Notes: a model not told the origin generated them from the letters alone. A stretch of 37,196 nucleotides of DNA from Muribaculaceae bacterium (GCA_017620715.1 JAGAUN010000043.1:1-37196), one strand, 5' to 3'; positions 25,577-34,595 are shown, numbered from the stretch's first letter. Numbers and translations are program-made.

Positions 25577-26929
25577 TTATTTACCTGACGGGGTAGACTG
25601 TGTTGAATGAGCAGAGAGTGCCGCCTTATTGGAACCATAATTTGCATCGGCATTGAACACAAACGATTTGCGTTTCCAGATAGCCAGGACAAGCACAACC
25701 ACAATCACAAACCCGTTGAATATAAACGAGAAGTTGGGGTCTGAGCCTGCATCGAACAATCGCCTCATTGCACCAACTATAAACGGCACGCACGAAATGC
25801 CAATATAATTGCAGGTAAGCAGATATGAAAAGTATGCCGTTGATTTTGCCGCAGTAGGCGCAAGATATGAAGTCTTATCATAGATAATAGGCTGAATCAG
25901 GCCATAGCCGAAGCCCATCACAAACACACTTACCACATACATCCAGTCGTAGTGGAGAAGGCCGGAGCAGAATAGTCCGATAACGCACAATCCCAGACCT
26001 ATCTGAATGGTATTCTCCTTAAAGTAATCGATAACCTTGGTAAGGGAAAATCCGGCTACGGTAGCAGCCGCAAAAAACATTGCAGTAGCTACTCCCACAT
26101 CGCCGGTAGAGAGATGATAGTGCTCCATAGCAAACGGCAGATAGTAGCTCACAACCTCCGTTGCATAGGTCGACACGAAGTAGAGTGCCATAACCCCTAC
26201 CAGGAGCAGTAGTGCAGTTATACCCTGGAAGTGGAAGTTGGGGGTAGAAGGCTTGTTGATTTTTTGTGCCAGTTTCACATCTTCATCAGGCTGCTTCACC
26301 GGCTCCGATTTAGGCTCATAAGGGGGCGCGGGCCGCAGCATCTTATGCTTGTCAATGTAGCTGTCAGTCATATAGGGGATAAGCAGCAGGGGCACAATGG
26401 GGAGCATGTATACTATAAATGAGAGATGCCAGTTGACAGCAGCAATCCAGCCCACAAACAAAGTGGCGAAAATCACGGAAAAATTGCTTAGCGACGACTT
26501 CATACCGAGCTGTTTGGTACGCGCTTTGCCCACAAAATGCTGCGAGATAAGACTTGCGGCCAACGGTATCACCAATCCGCAGCCTACGCCGAGCATACAG
26601 CTGAGAAGTATCAGCTCTACCATTGAATCGGCAAAGAAATAGAGAACGCCTGTAAGAGCGTACAGCCCCAGGCCCATACCGAGTATATACATTTGGTTTT
26701 TAGGGGTACATATCTTACCGGAACAAAGTATAAAGGGTATTGTCACCAAATTGGGCAACACCGTAAGGAGCTGTATCTCCAACTCAGTGACGTCGGAAAA
26801 CACACTGTTGAGCTTACCCATAATAGGCGATATGGCAAGCCCTGGCAGATTTACCACAAGTGAAATAGACAATATGGCAAAAAGTGATATGAACGGAATC
26901 TTGCCATATCCGGTATCTACATATTTCAT
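25577..26929 (-). CDS. Major facilitator superfamily transporter (paralogue 1)
   Basis: A 450-residue inner-membrane protein with about 12 helices in two halves joined by a charged loop (residues about 205-235, KSEPVKQPDEDVKLAQKINK). Helix 1 contains NLPGLAISPIMGKLNSVF, closely matching SIPGLAISPIMGDLQRLF of the transporter at 28572; both continue with LExQxLTxxPNxxxIPF. They are therefore paralogues. It is transcribed away from the porin gene, with 247 bases between them. Substrate is unknown. Its paralogy and position tie it to the porin, transporter and hydrolase group; transport of the same class of molecule, or export of a product, is inferred. Confidence 0.85.
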   Translation of the reverse strand: MKYVDTGYGKIPFISLFAILSISLVVNLPGLAISPIMGKLNSVFSDVTELEIQLLTVLPNLVTIPFILCSGKICTPKNQMYILGMGLGLYALTGVLYFFADSMVELILLSCMLGVGCGLVIPLAASLISQHFVGKARTKQLGMKSSLSNFSVIFATLFVGWIAAVNWHLSFIVYMLPIVPLLLIPYMTDSYIDKHKMLRPAPPYEPKSEPVKQPDEDVKLAQKINKPSTPNFHFQGITALLLLVGVMALYFVSTYATEVVSYYLPFAMEHYHLSTGDVGVATAMFFAAATVAGFSLTKVIDYFKENTIQIGLGLCVIGLFCSGLLHYDWMYVVSVFVMGFGYGLIQPIIYDKTSYLAPTAAKSTAYFSYLLTCNYIGISCVPFIVGAMRRLFDAGSDPNFSFIFNGFVIVVVLVLAIWKRKSFVFNADANYGSNKAALSAHSTQSTPSGK

Positions 26930-26983
26930 AACTCGTATTTATTTTAGTTTACACTTGCGGGATGTAATCTAAAATCAGTAACG

Positions 26984-26991
26984 CAAAGTTT
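26984..26991 (-). promoter_or_regulatory. Possible promoter element for MFS paralogue 1
   Basis: AAACTTTG on the minus strand differs from TAnnTTTG in one base and lies 55 bases before the ATG at 26929. No convincing -33 match was seen, and no plus-strand consensus was found for the porin in the same gap. Confidence 0.3.
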
Positions 26992-27176
26992 CAACACCTG
27001 ACATCGAACAATTGTTCCGCTCCCCGGCAATTATCAAAAAGTATCTCATTTTCAAAAACTTTTTACTATACACAATGTTCTATATTGCAAAGCGGGATGA
27101 CATCCATATTAGTACACTTATTTATCTATAGAACTCCTTTCCTATTGGAATCAAACATCACCCAATTTATTTTACT

Positions 27177-28523
27177 ATGCGACCTTTAAGGCATATTCTA
27201 TCTGCCGTTGCCATTGCATTGCTGCCATTGGCCGGCTACGGCGCCGAAGCCGACTCACTCGCATCAGGCACCGACTCTTCAAATCCCATCAAATTCGGCC
27301 GCGTCACTCCCGAAGTAGCAACAATACTCAAAGCCAACCGCGCTCCTGAGGTACAGCCTGTACAGACACCCGTTTTCAATATCGCAACCGCCAACAAAAA
27401 CTTCATACTCACCATTGGAGGGCAGGTAAACGTAATAACCGGATTCGATATCGGCAACAATCTCTATAAGCAGTCCGACGCCGGCATCAGCTTCGTAACC
27501 TCCGCCATTCCCGTGCCCGCCACCTCCGGACATAAGGGCGATTATTACATCAATCCCCTCAACGGGTTCGTCGACTTTCAGGTAGTTGGTCTCGCCGGCA
27601 CCGACAATGAGATTAGCGGTTACATCAAGCTCGGCACAAACGGCATCAACTCATCGGTGAGCATGCAGCGTGCATATCTCACCTACCGCAGGTTCACCGC
27701 CGGTATGAAACTCACCCTGTTTCAGGACGCCTACGCTTGTCAGCCTCCTACCATCGATCCGGAAGGCCCTTCGGGCTGCGTATCGACCGTGGCTTATGAG
27801 ATAGGCTACACATCTAAATCATACAACGGGTTCCGCTTCGCAGCCGCGCTCGACATGCCTTCGTATTACAACTCCAATGGCTACTACCGAGGTAAAGACT
27901 ATCCTGAGTTTGATGACAAGCAGGTGCTCAATGACAACGCCGAAGAACTCATGCCCGACATTCCCATGTGGGTTGAGTATTCCTCTGAAGGCGGCAACCG
28001 TGTCCGTCTCTCTGGCATTGTACGCCGATTCTCGTACCGCGACCTCGTTGCAGGCAAAAAACGCAGCGTGATGGGCTGGGGCGCCATGATTTCGGGCAAC
28101 CTCTATCCCTCGTCGAAATTCACCCTCTACTATCAGGCAGCCTATGGTAAAGGCATCGGCGCTTACCTGCAGGACATAGCAGGCAAGCCAATCTCATTTG
28201 TGCCCGATAATGAAAATCCAGGCAAACTCAAAGCCTCTCCCATGATGGGCCTGAACATCGGTGTTTCATATAATCCCACCAAGAAACTCCAGTTCAACGC
28301 CATGTTCTCGGAATCGCGCATATGGGATGTGGCCGAATATTGCAATGCCCTCCCTGAAGGTCAGAATTACAAGTACGCACTTTATGGCGCCGTCAATTGT
28401 TTCTACAATATCACCCCCTACCTCCAGACCGGTATAGAATATCTCTGGGGGCGCCGCAAAACCTGGAATATAGGAGGCGCCAACGATTCACGTATCCAGG
28501 CACAGATAGCTTTCAGCTTCTAA
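27177..28523 (+). CDS. DcaP-like outer-membrane porin
   Basis: A 448-residue outer-membrane beta-barrel. A signal peptide covers about residues 1-22 (cleavage near GYGA|EAD). After a Pro-rich linker the barrel starts at FILTIGGQVNVITGFDIGNN and alternates short polar turns with amphipathic strands, including SMQRAYLTYRRFTAGMKL, to a C-terminal Phe in AQIAFSF, the usual barrel-assembly signal. The pattern of a periplasmic N-terminal segment followed by GGQV/GYIKLG strands resembles the DcaP family of trimeric porins for anionic small molecules. No SusC/SusD or TonB box is present. The next gene, an MFS transporter, follows after 48 bases, so porin and transporter probably form one operon with the two hydrolases downstream. 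Confidence 0.75.
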   Translation: MRPLRHILSAVAIALLPLAGYGAEADSLASGTDSSNPIKFGRVTPEVATILKANRAPEVQPVQTPVFNIATANKNFILTIGGQVNVITGFDIGNNLYKQSDAGISFVTSAIPVPATSGHKGDYYINPLNGFVDFQVVGLAGTDNEISGYIKLGTNGINSSVSMQRAYLTYRRFTAGMKLTLFQDAYACQPPTIDPEGPSGCVSTVAYEIGYTSKSYNGFRFAAALDMPSYYNSNGYYRGKDYPEFDDKQVLNDNAEELMPDIPMWVEYSSEGGNRVRLSGIVRRFSYRDLVAGKKRSVMGWGAMISGNLYPSSKFTLYYQAAYGKGIGAYLQDIAGKPISFVPDNENPGKLKASPMMGLNIGVSYNPTKKLQFNAMFSESRIWDVAEYCNALPEGQNYKYALYGAVNCFYNITPYLQTGIEYLWGRRKTWNIGGANDSRIQAQIAFSF

Positions 28524-28571
28524 TCCCCGCAACCTTAGTTCAAGTATATAATTATCTTAAAACATACTACT

Positions 28572-30137
28572 ATGAGTGGAATTAAATCAGGCTACGGCAA
28601 CGCCACACTCCCATTGTGGGCCGTATTCAACCTCTATGTGATTTATATCATCACCTCGATTCCCGGATTGGCCATCTCACCTATTATGGGCGACCTTCAG
28701 CGCCTCTTCCCGGGCACCACACAGCTCGAAACCCAGTTCCTTACACTCGGGCCTAATATCGCCGCTATTCCCTTTGTATTTCTTGGCGGTTGGATTGGCA
28801 CCAAGTTCAACAACATGAAGCTCCTCAACTGGACATGTCTGTTCTACGGCATCGGTGGAGCGCTCTTCTTTGTAGCCCCCAACATGCTTACACTCATCAT
28901 ACTGAGCTTCCTTATCGGCATTGCCGCCGGTATCATATCACCTCTGGCATCGGCATTCGTAGCTGACCTTTTCGGCGGCTCCAGACGTACTGCCCAGTAC
29001 GGTTACACATCGGCCGTGCTCAACCTCGTGCTTATGATATCTGTAGTGGCAGCCGGTTACCTCGTAAAGATTGACTGGCGTCTGCCTTTCATCATTTACC
29101 TTCTCCCCTTTGTGCCTCTGTTCTTCGCCGGCAAATTTAAAAAATACATCAAGGAGCCTGTCAACATCCGCAAGAAAGATGCCAATGCCATCAAAGCACC
29201 GAGCGTACATTATAAATTCTCGCAGCAGGTCAACATGCCCATGCTCATCAGATATTGTATCTATTACTTCTTTATTACGTTGGTAATAGCAGCGATATCG
29301 CTTTACATCCCCTTCCGTTACACCAACTCCGGAACCGCAGGCGACCTTACCTCAATCCTCTTCCTCGGTATCATGGCCTCAGGCTTCACTCTTAACTATT
29401 GTATCCGGCTCCTCCGCAACCATGTGGCCGTGATAGTAATGCTTTTCATAGCCATAGGTTTCGTACTGATGGTAGTTAGCAACGCCGCGGTAGTGGTTGG
29501 CATAGGCATACTCGTGGCATCATACTTCTACGGTATAGCCCAGCCGTACTATTACGACCGACTCTCGGTAGCATCAACCCGTGTCGCTCTTACACTTACT
29601 CTTGCCTGGTTTGCCGTAATGGACTCCGTAGGCAATGTAGTTGCTCCCTTCATCATCGACGGTATAGCCAAAGTATTCGGTGAATCCACCTCATCCGATC
29701 CCGTATCTGCCTTCAAGATCTGTATGTATATGTGCTTTGCCGCACTGGCAGTAGTAGTAATACGCCGCATCATAATCAGCGCCCGTGAAAAGAAGGGTTA
29801 CAAAAAACCCGTCAGCGCCGCCATGGCAATGGCAGGCCCCACCCACACTACCGCCGCATCATACAACCCCATACCTGACTATGTATCGATTAAAGCCGTT
29901 AACAGCGACAACAAAGCCGAAGAAGCAGCCCAGGCAGCCATCAAAGCTGCTCAGACCGCCGACAATGTAGCCGAGCAGGCAGCTAAAGACGCACAGATAG
30001 CATCGGCCGATGCCGAACAGGCAGCGCAGGCAGCCGAAAACGCGGCATTGACTCTCAACGCCAACATGCGTAGCCACGATGCCGCCCCCGCGCCGGCAAA
30101 GCCCGATACCGGTTCGCAACCTACACAATCTAAATAG
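28572..30137 (+). CDS. Major facilitator superfamily transporter with Ala-rich C-terminal tail (paralogue 2)
   Basis: A 521-residue transporter with about 12 membrane helices (residues 15-403) and a cytoplasmic extension of about 118 residues. Residues 448-497 of the tail are almost entirely Ala, Glu, Gln, Lys, Asp and Asn with Ala every three to four positions (EEAAQAAIKAAQTADNVAEQ), predicting one long helix or coiled coil; residues 501-521 are Pro/Ser/Thr-rich. Helix 1 has SIPGLAISPIMGDLQRLF, shared with paralogue 1. It lies 48 bases after the porin and 54 bases before the first Ntn hydrolase. Substrate is unknown; import of the hydrolases' substrate is the natural guess. The stop is TAG. 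Confidence 0.87.
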   Translation: MSGIKSGYGNATLPLWAVFNLYVIYIITSIPGLAISPIMGDLQRLFPGTTQLETQFLTLGPNIAAIPFVFLGGWIGTKFNNMKLLNWTCLFYGIGGALFFVAPNMLTLIILSFLIGIAAGIISPLASAFVADLFGGSRRTAQYGYTSAVLNLVLMISVVAAGYLVKIDWRLPFIIYLLPFVPLFFAGKFKKYIKEPVNIRKKDANAIKAPSVHYKFSQQVNMPMLIRYCIYYFFITLVIAAISLYIPFRYTNSGTAGDLTSILFLGIMASGFTLNYCIRLLRNHVAVIVMLFIAIGFVLMVVSNAAVVVGIGILVASYFYGIAQPYYYDRLSVASTRVALTLTLAWFAVMDSVGNVVAPFIIDGIAKVFGESTSSDPVSAFKICMYMCFAALAVVVIRRIIISAREKKGYKKPVSAAMAMAGPTHTTAASYNPIPDYVSIKAVNSDNKAEEAAQAAIKAAQTADNVAEQAAKDAQIASADAEQAAQAAENAALTLNANMRSHDAAPAPAKPDTGSQPTQSK

Positions 30138-30191
30138 ACACACGCGCAACACACAATTTTCTATACTCAACCTTTTTAGAATTACAAAATC

Positions 30192-31838
30192 ATGTACACA
30201 CCAAAATTCAAAAATACCGAGGCTACTGAATTTGTACTCAACGAATTCACCCGAGGCTATGCACAGTGTATCGACAACAACTGGAATTATGCCATATACG
30301 CCCAAGACCCTTCTGTAAGCATCTATCAGAATGAATACAATGCCGGTTACGTACAGGGCAAGGTACAGACAGGTCGTGTAATCAAGGCCACCCGCAATAA
30401 TACCTGGCGATGGTATGTGCTCGACGAGGGCCCCAACGCCGACTCGGTGACTCCTCCCGAAAGCGCCTACAAAATCGCCACCGACGCTCTCGTTGAAAAC
30501 TACAACTACCTTACCGACTGGGCTGAGAAGAATGAAGCCGACGAGAAAACCCAGAGCATAATAAGACTTATGTACCGTATGCTCGGTATTTACCACGGAG
30601 CTGCCGACAAGACCCCTCTCACCGATGTGAAATTCGATGACCTCAAACTCGCCAACATGGATGCTGTTGACTCAACGATGCACACGGGCGACGAACCCCT
30701 CACGTTTATCGACATTTATTTCCTCAACGCTCAGATGGATCTGTGGGATGCCATCTCCAAACCGCTTGGCGTGGCATTCAATGCCGTTGAACGCGACGAT
30801 CTGGCCAAAACACTCTCCGACGGCACTGTCGACCGACTCAAACCGGGCCGTTGCTCCGGATTTGTAAAGAAACTTGACAGCGGCGAAATACTCTGGACAC
30901 ACACAAGCTGGTGCTGTCTCTTCGCCCAGACATGCGCCATAACCTACTGCGTGGGCAGTGACTTCCTTACACAAAACACTTTCTGCCCCGGTCAATTCGG
31001 TTCGAATACCGACTTCGGGTTCAACGGACACGGCATCGGATTCAACGAAACCACCGAGACATATTTCTACAACGAATCCAAGACTCTCGGCATCTGGCTG
31101 ACATGGCGTGCGGCAGCAGCCGAAAGTTTCGCCAAGTCAATCGACGAATTTTACGACTACTGCCGTATTGACAATACCGGCACCTACCTCAACGCATATA
31201 TGATAGTTGACGCATACAAAGGCGAATTCGGTATGATTGACATGAGTTACGCTCGCTTCGCCCTATTTAAAAGCGACGGCAAGAACCTCACCGTTGAAGA
31301 TTCAACCGGCTACATACCCAACCATCTCGACTACGACCAACACATGGTTACACCCACCCATGTGCTCGGATGTAACAACCCGTCGTACAAACGTATCTGG
31401 CGTGAGCTACAGACCATCGACGGAGCCCCGAAGCGTCGCTACCAGCTGTGGCGCAACATACCCAACGTACACGACATCGAATCGGCCAAAGCACTCGTGA
31501 CATTCAACGACAGTAGCGAGCCTATCTCCATAGCCGGCCGCTGGGATAAAGACTACGGCACATCCGAATTCCTCCGCTACCAGCCTCACGGTTCTATCGA
31601 CGCCAAATGCTTCGGCACTGAAGAAATCAAGGCCGTGCTTGCCAACCTTAGTATGAAACCCTCGATAAACGGCACCAAGACATCTTTCTGGATGAAGTTC
31701 GGCAGCCCGTATATCGACGGCACACCTTTTGTATGGTCGCTCTCTCGTTGGGCCAAATTCAAACAGCCTGAGGAAATAGACTGCATACCCGACGCCATCG
31801 ACGGCCGCTGGAACCGTGTAAAAATGTTTATGGAATAA
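30192..31838 (+). CDS. Phospholipase B-like/C45-type Ntn hydrolase, copy 1
   Basis: A 548-residue protein without signal peptide or membrane helix. It resembles the phospholipase B-like (PLBD/LAMA) and C45 acyltransferase group of N-terminal-nucleophile hydrolases. An A-chain-like segment has NEYNAGYVQGKVQ (residues 48-60). The expected self-cleavage site and nucleophile is GRCSGFVKKL, Cys221, followed by ILWTHTSW as in PLBD proteins (CSxLIK, then HxSW). Further matches are GIGFNETT, DNTGTYLNAYMIVDA and, near the C-terminus, GTKTSFWMKFG and DGRWNRVKMFME. Four Cys cluster just after the nucleophile (CCLFAQTCAITYC). Length equals the eukaryotic family. Such enzymes cleave amide or ester acyl bonds; the substrate is unknown. 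Copy 2 follows after 70 bases. Confidence 0.75.
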   Translation: MYTPKFKNTEATEFVLNEFTRGYAQCIDNNWNYAIYAQDPSVSIYQNEYNAGYVQGKVQTGRVIKATRNNTWRWYVLDEGPNADSVTPPESAYKIATDALVENYNYLTDWAEKNEADEKTQSIIRLMYRMLGIYHGAADKTPLTDVKFDDLKLANMDAVDSTMHTGDEPLTFIDIYFLNAQMDLWDAISKPLGVAFNAVERDDLAKTLSDGTVDRLKPGRCSGFVKKLDSGEILWTHTSWCCLFAQTCAITYCVGSDFLTQNTFCPGQFGSNTDFGFNGHGIGFNETTETYFYNESKTLGIWLTWRAAAAESFAKSIDEFYDYCRIDNTGTYLNAYMIVDAYKGEFGMIDMSYARFALFKSDGKNLTVEDSTGYIPNHLDYDQHMVTPTHVLGCNNPSYKRIWRELQTIDGAPKRRYQLWRNIPNVHDIESAKALVTFNDSSEPISIAGRWDKDYGTSEFLRYQPHGSIDAKCFGTEEIKAVLANLSMKPSINGTKTSFWMKFGSPYIDGTPFVWSLSRWAKFKQPEEIDCIPDAIDGRWNRVKMFME

Positions 31839-31908
31839 CCTCTCCGGCGACTGACTCATATATCTATTACTCAACCATTCCATCAAGAATACTAAAGATA
31901 ACAACATC

Positions 31909-33543
31909 ATGGCTACATATAAACCCAACTTCAAAAATACCGAAGCCACACAGTTTGTGCTCGACCAATACACATGCGGCTTTGCTCAGTGTGTCGACAA
32001 CAACTGGAACTATGCCATATATGCACAGAACCCCAACGTTTCGATTTATCAGAACGAATACAACGCCGGGTATGTGCAGGGCAAAGTGCAGACAGGCGAG
32101 GTCATCAAAGCCACTCGCGATAACTCGTGGCGAAACTTCCTAATCGGGGCAACACCGCAGACTGCCCTCTCCATTGCCGTGAAACCTGAATACCTCACCG
32201 TTGCAGGCCAGACAATCATTGAGAATTACAACTATCTCTATGACGTGGTGAGCGTAAATGCCTCCGATTCAAAGTACGAGAAGATAATACGACTTATGAT
32301 GCGTCAGCTCGGCATCTACGAAGGTGCCGTGGGCGCCACTCCCCGCACGAGCGTCGATATATCTACACTTGCGCTCTCAAACTTCCCGGCCGAACAACTT
32401 ACCTTAGGCTATGGTGATACTCCCCTCACACTTCTCGATGTAATTTTCATCAACACACAATACGATCTCTTCGACTGCCTCGGCGACAAACTCGGTCTGG
32501 TAATGGGCTACGGAACCGCCACCAAGGCAGTGCCCCGCACCAATAAACCCGACCATTGTACATCATTTACCAAAATGATGCCCGACGGCAATGTATTTTG
32601 GACACACAACTCCTGGTGCTGCTTCTGGGCACAGTCGTGTGCTGTGACATATTGTATCGGCGAGGACTTCGTAACCCAAAATGCCAACTGTCAGGGCCAG
32701 TTCGGTTCTAATACCGACTTCGGCTTCAACGGCAACGGTATCGGCTTCAACGAAACCACACACGTCGACCTGTACGACAAGACTAAAGTGCGCGGTATAT
32801 GGCTCGCCTACCGTTCGGCAGCCGCAGAACAGTTCAGCCGTACCATCGAGGAGTTTTATGAGTATTGCTCAATGGATAATACGGGCACATACCTCAACGG
32901 CTATCATATCATTGACGCCAACACAGGCGAAATAGGATTGCTCGACATGAGCTACAACCGTTTCGTGCTCTTTGTATGCGATGGCAAACAGATAAAAATG
33001 ACCGACTCAACTGGCTATGTACCCACACATCTCGATTACGATCACCATCTCATCACTCCAACCCATATATTCGGAGTAAACCAGCCGGTATCGTGGTGGG
33101 TTGGATATGAACTTGAGAGTATGAATCTGCGACCGATGCGTCGTAACCAGCTCTGGTCGCGTATCGACACCGTAACCGATATCGAAACCGCCAAAGACCT
33201 TATTACCTATACCGAAGACCGTGAACCTCTTTCAATCTACGGCCGATGGGATTTAGGCTACGGCACTACCGAACTTCCGCGCGTACGTCCCGACGGCTCT
33301 GTCGATGCAAAAGCCTTCTCACGTGAACTTATACTCGACACGCTGAAAAATCTCTCTCGCAAACCTTCAATCAGCGGCACTAAGACATCTTTCTGGATGA
33401 AGTTCGGCACCGCCCATGTTAATCAGTTGCCGTTTATCTGGAGTAAATCACAGTTTGCTGACATGAAACTCCCTGAAACAGCCGACTTTATACCCGACGC
33501 ACTCGACGGCCGCTGGAACCGCGTGAAGATGTTTATGGAATAA
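31909..33543 (+). CDS. Phospholipase B-like/C45-type Ntn hydrolase, copy 2
   Basis: A 544-residue paralogue of the preceding protein, alike from end to end. The predicted nucleophile is Cys217 in DHCTSFTKMM, followed by VFWTHNSWCCFWAQSC. Shared blocks include NTEATxFVLxxxT at the start, YAIYAQxPxVSIYQNEYNAG, FGSNTDFGFNG, GIGFNETT, DNTGTYLN, GTKTSFWMKFG and the identical last eleven residues GRWNRVKMFME. Divergence is greatest at residues 75-210, before the nucleophile, which would be the A chain or propeptide after self-cleavage. That suggests two related enzymes with different substrates rather than a simple dose increase. There is no signal peptide. A terminator at 33581-33621 closes the group. 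Confidence 0.75.
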   Translation: MATYKPNFKNTEATQFVLDQYTCGFAQCVDNNWNYAIYAQNPNVSIYQNEYNAGYVQGKVQTGEVIKATRDNSWRNFLIGATPQTALSIAVKPEYLTVAGQTIIENYNYLYDVVSVNASDSKYEKIIRLMMRQLGIYEGAVGATPRTSVDISTLALSNFPAEQLTLGYGDTPLTLLDVIFINTQYDLFDCLGDKLGLVMGYGTATKAVPRTNKPDHCTSFTKMMPDGNVFWTHNSWCCFWAQSCAVTYCIGEDFVTQNANCQGQFGSNTDFGFNGNGIGFNETTHVDLYDKTKVRGIWLAYRSAAAEQFSRTIEEFYEYCSMDNTGTYLNGYHIIDANTGEIGLLDMSYNRFVLFVCDGKQIKMTDSTGYVPTHLDYDHHLITPTHIFGVNQPVSWWVGYELESMNLRPMRRNQLWSRIDTVTDIETAKDLITYTEDREPLSIYGRWDLGYGTTELPRVRPDGSVDAKAFSRELILDTLKNLSRKPSISGTKTSFWMKFGTAHVNQLPFIWSKSQFADMKLPETADFIPDALDGRWNRVKMFME

Positions 33544-33580
33544 CCTCTTTCCCTTTACAACCCGATAACCGAGTAAACTC

Positions 33581-33621
33581 GAGCCGAGCGGCACTCCCAT
33601 CAAGGGTACGCCGCCCGGCTC
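33581..33621. terminator. Terminator after the hydrolase pair
   Basis: GAGCCGAGCGGC (33581-33592) pairs with GCCGCCCGGCTC (33610-33621) with one mismatch and a 17-base loop, followed by an AT-rich stretch (ACATTATATTTA). It lies between the convergent copy 2 hydrolase and aspartyl-protease-like gene and may serve both. Confidence 0.6.
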
Positions 33622-33653
33622 TACATTATATTTACCTATTGAGTTGTTAATCC

Positions 33654-34595
33654 TTATTTCCTAAACAGGAGCCTGCGATTAGGGAAGTCAAGCACCATGC
33701 TGTAATTAAGCATATTGACTGGGTTTGTTGAATAGTCTTCTTCCTCATTATCAAAATAATATACAAAAGATTTACCCTGACGCTGTCCTATCTGAATCCA
33801 ACAATTTTTATCTACTTTAGCAGGGAAAGTGTTGATATATGAACTCATCGTCGTATCCTCGTAGGCTATGATGGAGTTATCGGCATCGTCGTAGGGTTGC
33901 TTCATGAAAGCCACGCGCATGCCTGTGTCAATGAAAAAGTCGTTGGCAGTATGAGCCACAGCCATATTAAGGTAATAACGTTTGCCCAACAGAGGCCAGA
34001 TGAGCAGCCCGCCTTTGCGTTTCACTGCCTGACACTCTTCATAACCTTCAGGTGTATCATCTTTATAAAAAGCCACATGATTTTCACCGGTGCGATGCTC
34101 AATCTTAAAATGCTCAAGGAAATCAATACCTAACACCGAAAAGTCGGTGGGCGATAAAGCGAAGTCAACGTTGTGAAACACATTTTTGGTCTCCTCTATA
34201 GGCACCGACACCGAATCGGTTGTCCAGCAATACGCCGGAAAATCGACAGTGTAACGCTTCACGGCATAATCAATGTCGCCAAGAGTGTTGCGCCCTATCA
34301 CCGGATATATTTTCTCTTCAATCTTATAGCCGAGCGAATCGAGCAAAGCCAAATCCCGCTCCGTGATATAACTTATATCACTTCCGGTATCGACCCTGAA
34401 CCTCAAACCGGGAGCCACATTGATAAAACATGGCTCTCCTTCAGGCAGCGCATCAATGAGCCGCCCTTCGGTACGATCTACATACATATCACGTTGCGAC
34501 GTACGTGTTCCGAAAAACACATATAATATTATTATGAGGGCCATCAAAGCACCCGTTACATATAAAGATATTCGTAATCCACGCTTCATGTTCAT
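33654..34595 (-). CDS. Membrane-anchored retropepsin-like protein with two DTG lobes
   Basis: A 313-residue protein with one N-terminal membrane helix (ISLYVTGALMALIIILYVFF) and an exported body. The first lobe has FRVDTGSDISYI, a classic aspartyl-protease DTGS motif, followed by VLGIDFLEHF, the family's second conserved strand. The second lobe has FFIDTGMRVAFM and ends MVLDFPNRRLLF. Two D-T-G motifs in one chain mean it could form a complete two-Asp active site without dimerising, as pepsins do, although the sequence resembles the retroviral-type Asp_protease_2 family. The second motif lacks the Ser/Thr after DTG (Met instead), so one lobe may be inactive. ATG at 34595 is used; the frame upstream starts only at GTG. 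Substrate is unknown. Confidence 0.72.
   Translation of the reverse strand: MNMKRGLRISLYVTGALMALIIILYVFFGTRTSQRDMYVDRTEGRLIDALPEGEPCFINVAPGLRFRVDTGSDISYITERDLALLDSLGYKIEEKIYPVIGRNTLGDIDYAVKRYTVDFPAYCWTTDSVSVPIEETKNVFHNVDFALSPTDFSVLGIDFLEHFKIEHRTGENHVAFYKDDTPEGYEECQAVKRKGGLLIWPLLGKRYYLNMAVAHTANDFFIDTGMRVAFMKQPYDDADNSIIAYEDTTMSSYINTFPAKVDKNCWIQIGQRQGKSFVYYFDNEEEDYSTNPVNMLNYSMVLDFPNRRLLFRK

Noticed and set aside
29859..30596. A 245-codon minus-strand frame across the transporter tail and hydrolase start
   Set aside because: It is the complement of the Ala-rich tail and hydrolase codons, rich in Gly, Val and Cys, spans two real genes, and matches no family I recognise.
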